In this document: positions 43,301-49,647 of the stretch, in pieces
How positions within the stretch are numbered: position 1 is the first letter of the stretch
Layout: every line of letters begins with the position of its first letter
From: Tubulanus polymorphus
Lineage: Eukaryota > Nemertea > Palaeonemertea > Tubulaniformes > Tubulanidae
Assembly (NCBI RefSeq): GCF_964204645.1
Contig: NC_134029.1
Location: 15,890,450-15,954,449 of the forward strand
Direction of reading: 5' to 3'
DNA: 64,000 nucleotides
The notes under the pieces: model-generated
The model's input: the letters and a program-made list of their open reading frames with translations, nothing else
Database searches by the model: none
What the model was told of the DNA's origin: nothing
Made by a program: the position numbers and the translations under genes

Positions 43301-46120
43301 AATGACCTTGAAACTCAATACAATCATAAAACATGTCAGCAGCTACGATTTTGTAATTGATTGTGATAACAAACAATGCCTCGTTGACAATTTAATATGG
43401 AAATACTAAGTTATTCTACTATTCAACGCCCCCTGGTGACCATATTCAAAACCCAATAACCTTGTAACTCACCATATTCATAGAACATGTCATGAACTAC
43501 AACTTTGCAATTGATGATGGTAACAAAATATGCCTAGGTACCAATATAATAAGGAAATACCAGGTTATTCTACTATTCAACGCTCCCTGGTGACCATATA
43601 CATTAACTAATGTCCTTAAAACTCACCATAATCATGGAAGATGTCATGAGCTACAACTTTGCAATTGATTGCGGTAACAAAATATGTATTGGTACAAATA
43701 TAATATAGAAATACTAAGATATTGTATTATTCAACGCCCCCTGGTGGCCATATACAAAAAACAATGAACTTGAAACTCACCCCAATCATAGAACACGTTA
43801 TACGCTACAACTTTCTAATTCATTGTTGTAGCAAAATATGCTTAGGTATCAATATAATGTCGAAAAACTTTTTCCCACCTACAAATAAGTACTAATGACA
43901 CCAAGATGGCCACCAATTGCATCATAATTGGCGGATCAAAAATACCTGTCTCGGCTATAAAACATCCCTTTACAAAGAATACCCATCACAAATTACAATG
44001 AGAAATGGCAAACCAGTAGGAAGCTACAGGACCTAGAATTCTGGCCAAATTTGTCATTTTTGGGCACTAAAAAGGTCATAGGACAGCCATCTTGAGTCAG
44101 ATGGACCCAATTTTTCTTATGCTGATGGGCCCTTGGTAGATTCAAATATAATCGAAAGATCAAGGTAATTGATCAGAGCGTCTTCAAATTTACCTCAAAA
44201 AATTCGTAAATGTGTAAAAAGTGCTGATTTTGGCGAACAACAATGACTGCCAGTCGGCCATCTTGATTCTGATAGGGCCAGTTTTTAGGCTGAAGATGTG
44301 TCTAGGTTAGATACATGTGTAACCCAAATATCAAGACATTACATTGAAGCGTCTTCAAAACTTCCTAAAATAACTGGATTCGGTCTACAGACGGACGAAG
44401 GAACGGACGACAGACAAAAAGTGAACGCAAATAGGCCGCGGGGACTTAAGTCCCAATTGGGCTAAAAAAAAGGGCAATGAATTCATCATTTTGTTCCAGA
44501 CTCATGGCTGAACTACTACCTGGATCAAGTAACCAGGCTACTACGAGATTATACAGTAGAAATTAGTGCACTTCCATTTATTAAGTGCGTACGCTTTGTG
44601 TAAATAGCTACCTAGCTTCGTACACAGATCGTACGCTCTTGCCGTTGAGGCCCTACCTAGGGCTTGTGTATGTACTTAATAAACAGTCCCTTATACAATG
44701 ATTGACTACCACACAAAATTTCAAGGCCCAATTCTTCTCCACAGCGATGCTATTTGGTACATAGTTTTGTATTAATTTAAAGATGGTAAAAACACCAATT
44801 GCCAGTCCATAAAAATCTATGTTTGGAAATTATCAGGTTTTTATCTGGGTGTGCTTAGCGAGACATACTAGGGAGTTTAGGATAAAAAGCTTTAAGCAAC
44901 AAACCTATTAGATTGAGCAAGGTCAAAACATTCAACATTTGTTGGATTCCTCTTCAACTTTTTCATGAACATATCGCAGTAGTAATCCAAATCCCAAGCA
45001 TCCAATGCCAAACCTAGTTTAAAATAATACGAAAAAATCACAAACATTTAAAAATCCAGGTCCAAGGACCCTTGTCCTCTTGAAAATTGAATGATTACCC
45101 ATTTCAGCATTGGCTTTTTCTAGAGCTTTACGCCCTTCTCCGATGACATTAACTTCATATACACGTTCCTTTGAAACATACGTTTCAAAGCATTCGATAG
45201 GTGTAAAATATCGACATTCTGTCATTCTATCATGAATCACCGACACAATAGCACACTCCAAATCATTGCTTATATGCAATGTTTCACTTGCCAAATTATA
45301 TCTGGTTGAAAACTCTACTCTGTTAACATACTTAAGACCAACTGAATGAAATATAGACACCGCGTTCGTTGAAAAAGGAGTCGAGAAATTTAACCTGAAG
45401 TAAAAAAAAATACTTAAAATGTTGTTACTGAAATTATCAAACTGAATAAGCATTAACACGACAGATTAGACCTTGGACCAATTTCAACAACAATTGATCT
45501 CATTCCATCTTTCCTTCTAATAAAACTGTGTTGTGCAAGGTTAGATTCTTGAAAAGGAATGGACAACATCCACATTATCAAATTCATATCGCTAACTGGA
45601 ATTTCTACAAAAAAAAAAAAACATAACTTATGTTACATAACGGAGAACTTAAAGAACTGCAGGGACATTTTCTAAACATCCATATGTACTTGAAACTTTT
45701 ATAGATACAAATGATACATAATTCCCAAAAGGAAAAGAACATTTTTCTATCCTCGATAAACTTAGTTTTGTAGAGCCTCGGGCAGCCATTATCTCCTGTG
45801 AAAAACTACAAGAGACGTGCATCAGGATTTTTTCCAGGAAGGGGTTCATAAAAATCGTTGATGTTAAACTGCCGATGGGCTATTTTCATCACTTCCAATG
45901 CACATAAATGGTAATGGTGATTATGACTTAAAACTTTCAATCGAAAAATTCAGAGGTGAAGGGTATATATACCTTGAACAATAGTTTCAATATAGAAACA
46001 CAGTTCTGTATTATGTATTCTCACAGAATTACTGACTGTCACTTCAGATATCTTATTCTGCATTAGATCTAGCCTTCCAGAACTCATAGCTGGCTGCCGG
46101 TAGAACCTATGAACATACAT
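17021..46120 (-). CDS. PFAS: Phosphoribosylformylglycinamidine synthase (FGAM synthase), 24 coding exons
   Basis: PFAS converts FGAR, glutamine and ATP to FGAM in de novo purine synthesis in the cytosol (purinosome). Exons 1-24: 46120-45973, 45604-45472, 45394-45099, 45013-44905, 42236-42096, 41341-41217, 41142-41014, 28434-28174, 27261-27031, 26420-26197, 26132-25995, 25892-25761, 23146-23042, 22966-22841, 22537-22357, 22251-22168, 22068-21913, 21801-21685, 21606-21455, 21377-21170, 19198-18992, 18900-18754, 17659-17510, 17331-17021. All introns are GT-AG, phases agree, and the total is 4011 nt or 1336 residues, close to human PFAS. Order: N-terminal domain, two AIRS-type ATPase halves, C-terminal class I glutaminase with Cys near 1165 (GVCNGCQ), His 1295 and Glu 1297 (MMPHPE). 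The start Met at 46120 ([11 protein letters not shown]) suits the family. Expression cannot be judged. Confidence 0.95.
17660..18753. other. PFAS intron 22 with poly-C run and MITE fragment
   Basis: A run of about 14 C residues lies at 18229-18244. The following block (about 18255-18330, TTTGGACTATTTGGAAAATT ... CCGCGGGGAATTCTCATC) matches the right half of the small MITE at 41607-41790. Nothing else is recognised. Confidence 0.6.
19225..19382. repeat. (TA)n microsatellite with flanking ACGTATA-rich tract, PFAS intron 20
   Basis: Almost pure TA dinucleotides run from about 19227 to 19312, then a mixed TACGTA/CACACG tract. Long TA tracts can form cruciforms, and this one borders a tandem triplication. 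Confidence 0.9.
19380..20963. repeat. 542-bp tandem triplication in PFAS intron 20
   Basis: Three near-identical units begin at about 19380, 19922 and 20464 (each opening with TATTTAACTAATGCAC). Each unit ends in the 5' part of a MITE (TACCGTATTTTCCGGTG) and an ACACGTACACGTACACATAC tract. Copies 2 and 3 agree with each other better than with copy 1. Only copy 3 runs on into the full MITE. Confidence 0.9.
20704..21145. mobile_element. Tc1/mariner-type MITE in PFAS intron 20
   Basis: Inverted ends TACCGTATTTTCCGGTGTAC at 20704 and a matching GTATAAG/CACCGGAAATACGGTA end at 21145 fit a short non-autonomous element with TA target duplication. Further inverted copies of CCGGTGTATAAGTCGA are inside. 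It ends 25 bases from the splice donor of PFAS exon 20. Confidence 0.75.
21170..23146 (-). CDS. PFAS: PFAS exons 13-20: second AIRS half and linker to glutaminase
   Basis: Exon 13 has [18 protein letters not shown]. Exon 14 has [18 protein letters not shown]. Exon 15 has [18 protein letters not shown] and [18 protein letters not shown]. Exon 17 has [13 protein letters not shown]. Exon 18 has [20 protein letters not shown]. Exons 19 and 20 are more variable and end just before the glutaminase. The exon 20 donor uses CAG/GTTCTG, a weak consensus, 25 bases from a MITE end. Confidence 0.92.
22303..22340. repeat. Short perfect hairpin near the exon 15 donor of PFAS
   Basis: AGGGTTTTCTGC and its complement GCAGAAAACCCT are separated by seven bases, ending about 17 bases from the exon 15 splice donor. 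The GGGTTTTCTG word also ends the repeat termini at 16258 and 59050. Confidence 0.6.
23147..24371. other. PFAS intron 12, left part
   Basis: AT-rich intron. A GAGCGACGTTTCGGCTAACA block near 23676 resembles sequences I associate with Penelope-like element ends, but nothing else supports that. No coding signal. Confidence 0.4.
24372..25679. mobile_element. Tigger-like non-autonomous DNA transposon, PFAS intron 12
   Basis: The ends are CAGTCAACCTCGGTTAAT at 24372 and its complement ATTAACCGAGGTTGACTG ending at 25679, close in form to pogo/Tigger termini. Most of its interior is a piggyBac-type insertion. No transposase is encoded. Confidence 0.75.
24413..25397. mobile_element. piggyBac-type MITE nested in the Tigger-like element
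   Basis: TTAA target duplications flank CCCTTACAATACCAC at 24413 and GTGGTATTGAAAGGG ending at 25397. TTAA duplication plus CCY ends is diagnostic of piggyBac. A plus-strand remnant near 24560-24720 (acidic, SSSDDET) may be the N-terminus of a piggyBac transposase. Two diverged copies of a TCACATATATCCAAATAATT block (24860 and 25215) show an internal repeat. Confidence 0.8.
25761..28434 (-). CDS. PFAS: PFAS exons 8-12: centre of the synthase domain
   Basis: Exon 8 (28434-28174) has [16 protein letters not shown] and [14 protein letters not shown]. Exon 9 (27261-27031) has the glycine-rich [16 protein letters not shown] and IHDQGAGGN. Exon 10 has [15 protein letters not shown] and [14 protein letters not shown]. 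Exon 11 is a variable linker ending [11 protein letters not shown]. Exon 12 ends [13 protein letters not shown]. The splice donor of exon 8 lies only about 14 bases from a transposon-derived repeat. Confidence 0.93.
26421..27030. other. PFAS intron 9
   Basis: AT-rich intron, nothing recognised. Confidence 0.5.
27262..28173. other. PFAS intron 8 with a Helitron-like 3' fragment
   Basis: From about 27952 to 28160 the sequence (GACCGCCAGTCGGTCATCTT ... CAAGTGGGCCAATAAA) is the 3' part of the repeat family found at 38.4 and 43.2 kb. The rest of the intron shows nothing specific. Confidence 0.65.
28435..28984. other. PFAS intron 7, start, upstream of the LTR element
   Basis: AT-rich, no feature recognised. 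The last four bases, GTTG (28981-28984), are the left target duplication of the LTR element. Confidence 0.5.
28985..29785 (+). repeat. 5' LTR of the gypsy-type element
   Basis: Starts TGTGATAGAGTG and ends GCTGTGACA. It contains two copies of a ~75-bp block (GTCAGTCTTTAGAATTCTGC ... GAAATAAAGTTT) at about 29067 and 29519, each with its own AATAAA signal. Confidence 0.85.
29786..32441. other. 5' internal region of the gypsy-type element, no gag recognised
   Basis: After the primer-site-like sequence I find no convincing gag ORF; all frames are interrupted. A tRNA-derived SINE-like piece lies at 30986-31052, and an ATTCAAATTCAAATTTATTT tract near 31905 looks like the reversed tail of a LINE. 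The region is probably decayed or replaced by other insertions. Confidence 0.4.
30986..31052 (+). repeat. tRNA-derived SINE-like fragment
   Basis: A box-like TGGCTCAGTTGG at 30991-31002 and B box-like GGTATCGAAACCC at 31038-31050 at tRNA spacing. A T run sits between them. Too degenerate for a tRNA gene. Confidence 0.45.
32959..34051 (+). mobile_element. 5'-truncated CR1/L2-type LINE inserted in gypsy pol
   Basis: The insert ends in AATTATTATTATTAT, a short-repeat tail typical of CR1/L2-type LINEs, and AAGTG flanks it on both sides (32954-32958 and 34052-34056). Its ORF runs to 33911: YADDQQLY is the RT catalytic motif, and DLHWLPI with [12 protein letters not shown] and [10 protein letters not shown] are the conserved C-terminal blocks. 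Its frame happens to join that of the gypsy linker, making one artificial open frame from 32898. The RT N-terminus is missing, so it cannot move. The gypsy sequence reads straight across once the insert is removed ([11 protein letters not shown]). Confidence 0.9.
35640..36960 (+). mobile_element. Copia-type RT/RNase H fragment inside the gypsy element
   Basis: Copia patterns, with stops: [10 protein letters not shown] (RT catalytic YVDD) near 35890, FEMKDMG then [24 protein letters not shown] at about 36070, and an open RNase H frame at 36442-36789 with [32 protein letters not shown] and [10 protein letters not shown], ending ADILTKPLR. About 170 bases after the stop contain GATATATAACACATG and could be LTR remnant. 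The outer limits are approximate. The 5' pol genes are absent. Confidence 0.85.
38441..39698 (+). mobile_element. Helitron-like non-autonomous element with ~154-bp tandem core, inside the gypsy element
   Basis: Starts near TTAGGGGTCCAGGGACACCA, then GCATACTTGGGAAGTGG. Four monomers of about 154 bp follow (38517-39110), then a unique 3' half with GCTGCCAGTCGGCCATCTTG. It ends with a degenerate hairpin GGGACTAAAGTCC, spacer and CTAA. TC start, hairpin and CTRR end are Helitron signatures. A second full copy at 43.2 kb and fragments at 42.95 and 27.95 kb define the family. It sits between the pol end and the 3' LTR. Confidence 0.65.
38517..38993 (-). promoter_or_regulatory. Four CTCF-like motifs in tandem monomers
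   Basis: CGCCCCCTGGTGACCA or CGCCCCCTGGTGGCCA occurs at 38517, 38671, 38825 and 38978, spaced 153-154 bp. On the minus strand the last reads TGGCCACCAGGGGGCG, matching the conserved CTCF core. Actual binding is untested. Confidence 0.5.
39772..40582 (+). repeat. 3' LTR of the gypsy-type element
   Basis: Aligned end to end with the 5' LTR, including the doubled AATAAA block (about 39850 and 40312). It has several substitutions and indels, so the insertion is not recent. Confidence 0.85.
40587..40740. repeat. Two copies of a ~124-bp TGTACAGCGCCCC repeat
   Basis: TGTACAGCGCCCC occurs near 40586 and again near 40710, directly after the 3' LTR. The remainder up to PFAS exon 7 (41013) shows nothing recognised. 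Confidence 0.5.
41014..42236 (-). CDS. PFAS: PFAS exons 5-7: substrate-binding core of first AIRS half
   Basis: Exon 5 (42236-42096) gives [11 protein letters not shown] and the acceptor part of KFSDNSS. Exon 6 (41341-41217) gives the conserved [13 protein letters not shown]. Exon 7 (41142-41014) gives [17 protein letters not shown] and the [15 protein letters not shown] block. Intron 4 (2.7 kb) and intron 5 (0.75 kb) contain Helitron-like, SINE and MITE copies. Confidence 0.93.
41342..41606. other. PFAS intron 5, right-hand start
   Basis: Intron sequence up to the MITE; AT-rich, no further feature. ATACAT at 41601-41606 is the left target duplication of the MITE. Confidence 0.5.
41607..41790. 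mobile_element. 184-bp MITE, PFAS intron 5
   Basis: Inverted ends CAGAGATGAGAA at 41607 and TTCTCATCTCTG ending 41790, flanked by ATACAT on both sides (41601-41606 and 41791-41796). Ends beginning CAG suggest a hAT relationship, but the duplication is six rather than eight bases. Its right half recurs in PFAS intron 22. Confidence 0.75.
42237..42945. other. PFAS intron 4, right part, with SINE-like piece
   Basis: Contains the tRNA-derived piece at 42466-42545 (minus strand). The rest (e.g. two CCGTGGAGACCA words near 42390 and 42425) has no supportable gene. Confidence 0.45.
42466..42545 (-). repeat. tRNA-derived SINE head
   Basis: On the minus strand, ATGGCCCAGTAAGTAGA (A box region) and GGTCAGGAGTTCGAGTCCCG (B box region) are at tRNA spacing, with an anticodon-loop-like CTTGCAG between. 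Acceptor-stem pairing is imperfect, so it is called a SINE head rather than a tRNA gene. Confidence 0.55.
42946..43196 (+). mobile_element. Truncated copy of the Helitron-like element
   Basis: Opens AACCAGGGGCCCAGAGACGC, has two tandem-core junctions with CTCF-like motifs at 43023 and 43175, and stops where the full copy starts at 43197. Confidence 0.65.
43023..43750 (-). promoter_or_regulatory. Six CTCF-like motifs in the 42.95-44.47 kb Helitron-like copies
   Basis: Sites at 43023, 43175, 43273 (degenerate), 43437, 43581 (one change) and 43735. Those at 43175 and 43735 read TGGCCACCAGGGGGCG on the minus strand. Confidence 0.5.
43197..44465 (+). mobile_element. Full Helitron-like non-autonomous element, PFAS intron 4
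   Basis: Opens CTAGGGGTCCAGGGACGCCA with GCCCACTTGGGAAGTGG close behind. Four monomers of about 154 bp carry CTCF-like cores at 43273 (degenerate), 43437, 43581 and 43735. A unique 3' half follows, and the element ends with the perfect palindrome GGGACTTAAGTCCC (44441-44454), seven bases, then CTAA. The subterminal words GCCCACTTGGGA and, inverted at the 3' end, TCCCAATTGGGC form an imperfect inverted pair. No protein is encoded. An autonomous Rep/helicase partner must be elsewhere. Confidence 0.65.
44466..44904. other. PFAS intron 4, left end of the exon 4 side
   Basis: Non-coding, no repeat family recognised. Confidence 0.4.
44905..46120 (-). CDS. PFAS: PFAS exons 1-4: N-terminal domain and start of first AIRS domain
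   Basis: Exon 1 (46120-45973) encodes [10 protein letters not shown] and [10 protein letters not shown], matching the family's N-terminal FYxRPA and VETELCYNV blocks. Exon 2 ends with VVEIGPR, and exon 3 opens with [14 protein letters not shown], the conserved GPRLNFSTAWSTNAVSI join. Exon 3 also has the HDRMTE block. Exon 4 has [14 protein letters not shown] and FDLAQSNS. Introns 1-3 are short (85-368 bases). Confidence 0.93.
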
Positions 46121-47499
46121 TCTGATAGGCCTACCTAGATGAACTGAAATAGACAATGGATCATTCAGTAGGTTGAATATTTTAACTAGCGCATATACGG
46201 TAAACAGCCATACATTGAAGAAAATGAGGGTGTAAAACTGTTCAACGTCTTCAGATTGGATATTCAACATTGAAAATGACAACAATATGAAATTGGTAAA
46301 ATATATCAATGGAATTTAAAGCTAAAGCTTTTCCTAATAGCGCAGCGTTACAGAGATATTTTCAGTAACATCTGTAGGCTAAAGGTCATCTGCCCTAACT
46401 AACAAATCTAGATGTCTAGCAAGCTGATACGCAAGACACTGTTTTACTGTTTCTGGGCTCACTTCAGTTTTCGGGCACTATTCTACTTCCTAGGACCCTC
46501 ATAACAAAAATCTAAAATACTGGAATCGTTAAACCCGAAATGAATATAAACTTTAAACCCTGTTGGATTATTTATAAAGAGTGTGTATACGGCTACAATT
46601 CGATTTATCAGAATTCAGCCTCAGAAAATTATCACAAAATTAATGCCCTGCATTTTTTACTATTCTTTCAGCAATTTGCGTTCAGTTAGCCTATGTTTTT
46701 TTTTGCTAAATTCAGAATATAGGCCTATGTACAGAAATCCCAGATTTCACAACACAACAAAACAATAACAGTTCAAAAGTCTGATTTCAATGGCTCCAAG
46801 CGGTCCGCTTGATTTGTTTCCATGTTTTAAGGCATAATGAAGGCTCTAAAAATAGTAAAATGCAATGACAACGATCCTACTGATTGTGAACAAAGGATTT
46901 ATTCAGTGGACAAGACTGCCTATATCACAGGGTATGAATACCATTTTAATTGGTATAGACTAGTTGACTCAAAATGTTACAAAAGTTAGGATTCTCACCG
47001 AGCCCTATTCAATTAATTACTAAAACATTTTGATATCTGGCCTCGATTAAGAGACACAACTGTATTTTTGCGTTTTCTCATCAATTTTCAAGTTCAGCCA
47101 AAACAATTTTCAAACTATAAATACAAATTTCAGTACATGAATTTGCCTGCCTGGATGTATGATTTTACGCTTATGCAATATGATGAAATTTCGGAGTATT
47201 ATTCATGAAATATCTTCCTCATTACAAATGTATTTTCATCGAGCGATTAAGGATCTATTACATGTCATTCTAATCTGGTAACACCTAACTAATGGGATCG
47301 ATTCTCCTTCAAAGATAGCTGTATAATTGTTGAGTAACGATCATCTTTATACTAAATTAATATCCGTCCAGAATCTTAGGTATATATTCTAGTTTCAACA
47401 AATCCATCAGCATGCAATTTGGGTAATGTTTTAGAGCATCCACGAAACGGAAGTGATATTGGAAGAAACAAAATGGCTGCCCTTTGAATCACTGAAGGG
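46121..47499. other. Upstream region of PFAS
   Basis: Directly upstream of the PFAS start codon there is no obvious TATA box or CpG island. The first coding exon may be preceded by an untranslated exon further right. The stretch is AT-rich and I see no coding region. Confidence 0.4.
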
Positions 47500-47605
47500 T
47501 TAGACCATAAGGTCCAGGGTTAAGAGGGTCAGGGGTTAGGGTCAAGAGGGTCCTTAGGGTTAGGTTCCGTTATGTATTATAACAGGGAAGGGTTTAAGGG
47601 TAAGG
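47500..47605 (+). repeat. Degenerate TTAGGG-like tract
   Basis: Words such as GGGTTAAGAGGGTCAGGGGTTAGGG and CCTTAGGGTTAGG alternate here. They resemble decayed interstitial telomere repeats but are irregular. Confidence 0.4.
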
Positions 47606-47643
47606 CTATAGGTAAGTGGTCAAAAATTTGGGTGGATTTCCAG

Positions 47644-47712
47644 CCGCTGGGTTGGTACAGTGGTTAGAATGCTACACTCGTACTCTTGAGCTTATGTGTT
47701 CGAATCCCAATT
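47644..47712 (+). repeat. tRNA-derived SINE head
   Basis: TTGGTACAGTGGTTAGAATG (A box region) and GTGTTCGAATCCC (B box) at tRNA spacing, next to the TTAGGG-like tract. Confidence 0.6.
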
Positions 47713-47939
47713 TTACGTTATTACTTAGATTTTTCAGTTCCCGCCTAGGTTCGCGCATGCGCATTGGCTGTTTCGTAGATGCTCTGATTGAAACATTACA
47801 CAAATTGCCTTGGGGTCTTAAGGGAAGGGGTTACAGGCCTCAAATTTGGGAAAATCGGACCTGGAGCAAGAGCATTTTACCAAAGACCATCAGCATTTTA
47901 GAATCCCAATTTGCCTCCGTAAATTGAAAAACCCACGGC

Positions 47940-48706
47940 AAAAAATGCTTAGAGGTAGAATAAAAGAGTTACAAACTAAAAACTAATTAAAGTCATGCTA
48001 GGGGTACTTACAATGTCAGTTATTGATTAAATAGAAAGAGTGAGAGAATCCAGAACAACATAGATACTTATTTTAGTTAGATGTGATACAAATTAGGGGT
48101 AGGCCTAGTAATAAATCATAAAATTAATAAAAGGTAAGCCATTCCAAACTTAATTTGAAGGGGATAATGCAATACTGAATTTAAGCCGATGGCAGTTTTT
48201 AGCCTTTGTCTTAATTGAGGATGTAAGAGGCTGAAAAACACTAAGCACAATAGTCGCCAAGCCAATGTGTTTATTCATTGCCGTGACTATTCTATGCATG
48301 CAATTATTGAAACCTATATAGACAGACACACGCGCGGCTCACTGCTGACGCCGCCCGTATTTCTTATAGATGTATTCTGGGCATTGTTTATCAGTAAATC
48401 TGGATCGATGGAGCTCTGACTGAAGTTAGATAAGATGAATAGCCTAGGTCAAGTGGCAGCGCTAAATTATATTTTATAATGCAGCGTCAAGAACTGCGGG
48501 TGATTGACGGCTGACCTATATTGGGAACCAGGTGTGCCGTGGGTCATTTATATCCCCTATGGCAATAATAGAAATAAATTCACCAACGGCATTTCATTGC
48601 CGCCGGTAAGGAGACTAACCGGCAGCAGTGGTTGTGTAGCCAGTGGCAAATGCCGCCGCTGCCACCGTTAATTTCGAGGCCTGGGTTAATTCGACCCCAA
48701 GGAGGC
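47940..48706. other. Unassigned, GC content rising to the right
   Basis: No gene recognised. From about 48330 to 48700 the sequence is richer in CpG (GCGCGGCTCACTGCTGACGC, GCCGCCGCTGCCACC), possibly old repeat or regulatory sequence. Confidence 0.35.
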
Positions 48707-49261
48707 CACAGGGGCTCGTATCAGAGTTGTAGGTAATGTAAAAACGATAATCTGTTAATCCAATGTATATGGTATATATAATATAACAAGGGGGCTAACG
48801 ACGCTCACAAACTACAATCAACTTCAGTCGCTTACTATTTCGTTATTTCTCATCCAATTTTGATAATCCGGGCATGATATGAAAGCTAATAGCTTCCTGC
48901 TTCTAACGAAACTAATCCCGTTAACTTCCGATGAATAGTTCGTGAATTATGTCTTTGAACGCGAAATTAGGGCCGAAATCGCCTGGACCGAAAATGCTAT
49001 GACGCCGGTTTTTGCCGATTTCGAAATTTAAAACGTTGGAAGTTAACGGAATTAGTTTCGTTAGAAGTAGCAAGCTATTAGCTTTCATATCATGCCCGGA
49101 TTATCAAAATTGGATGAGAAATAACGAAATAGTAAGCGACTGAAGTTGATTGTAGTTTGTGAGCGTCGTTAGCCCCCTTGTTGTTATTTTATATATACTA
49201 TACATTGGATTAACAGATTATCGTTTTTACATTACCTACAACTCTGATACGAGCCCCTGTG
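48707..49261. mobile_element. Foldback element, 555 bp with ~230-bp arms
   Basis: The left end CACAGGGGCTCGTATCAGAG... is mirrored by ...CTCTGATACGAGCCCCTGTG at 49261. Matching inner blocks (e.g. AGTAAGCGACTGAAGTTGAT on the right) show arms of roughly 230 bases with a central spacer near 48930-49040. Flanks AAGGAGGC and AAGCAGCC might be a decayed 8-bp target duplication. No coding capacity. Confidence 0.8.
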
Positions 49262-49647
49262 AAGCAGCCCTTGCACCAGGCAACAATTAGGCCTATATAC
49301 CGGGCTGTAGCTCTTGAATAGTTCCGTCACCCTTTGAATGGGGTAGAGACCGGGAACCAGTCTACGTTGCCGCCGAGTCGGGTACCGCGGACGTGTGACA
49401 GACACTAGCTAGAGGCCTTTTTATGAACACTCGATTAGTATATTCAAGTATGCAAAACGTTTTTATGAGCATGGATTATGTCATAATCCGTCATTTTTAT
49501 GAACATTGGTTATCATAATCGATTAGCATACTCAGCATACTCGCTCGGCGAGCAAGTATGCCGATTATCTAATCCAACTGATATGGTGTTCTCGGTAGAA
49601 GTCGCTGCTGAGTAGACCATAATTGAATAATTTCTACCTGGCGTTTT
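49262..49647. other. Spacer between the two foldback elements
   Basis: Non-coding. Short words such as GCATACTCAGCATACTCGCT repeat near 49540. No known family recognised. Confidence 0.35.
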
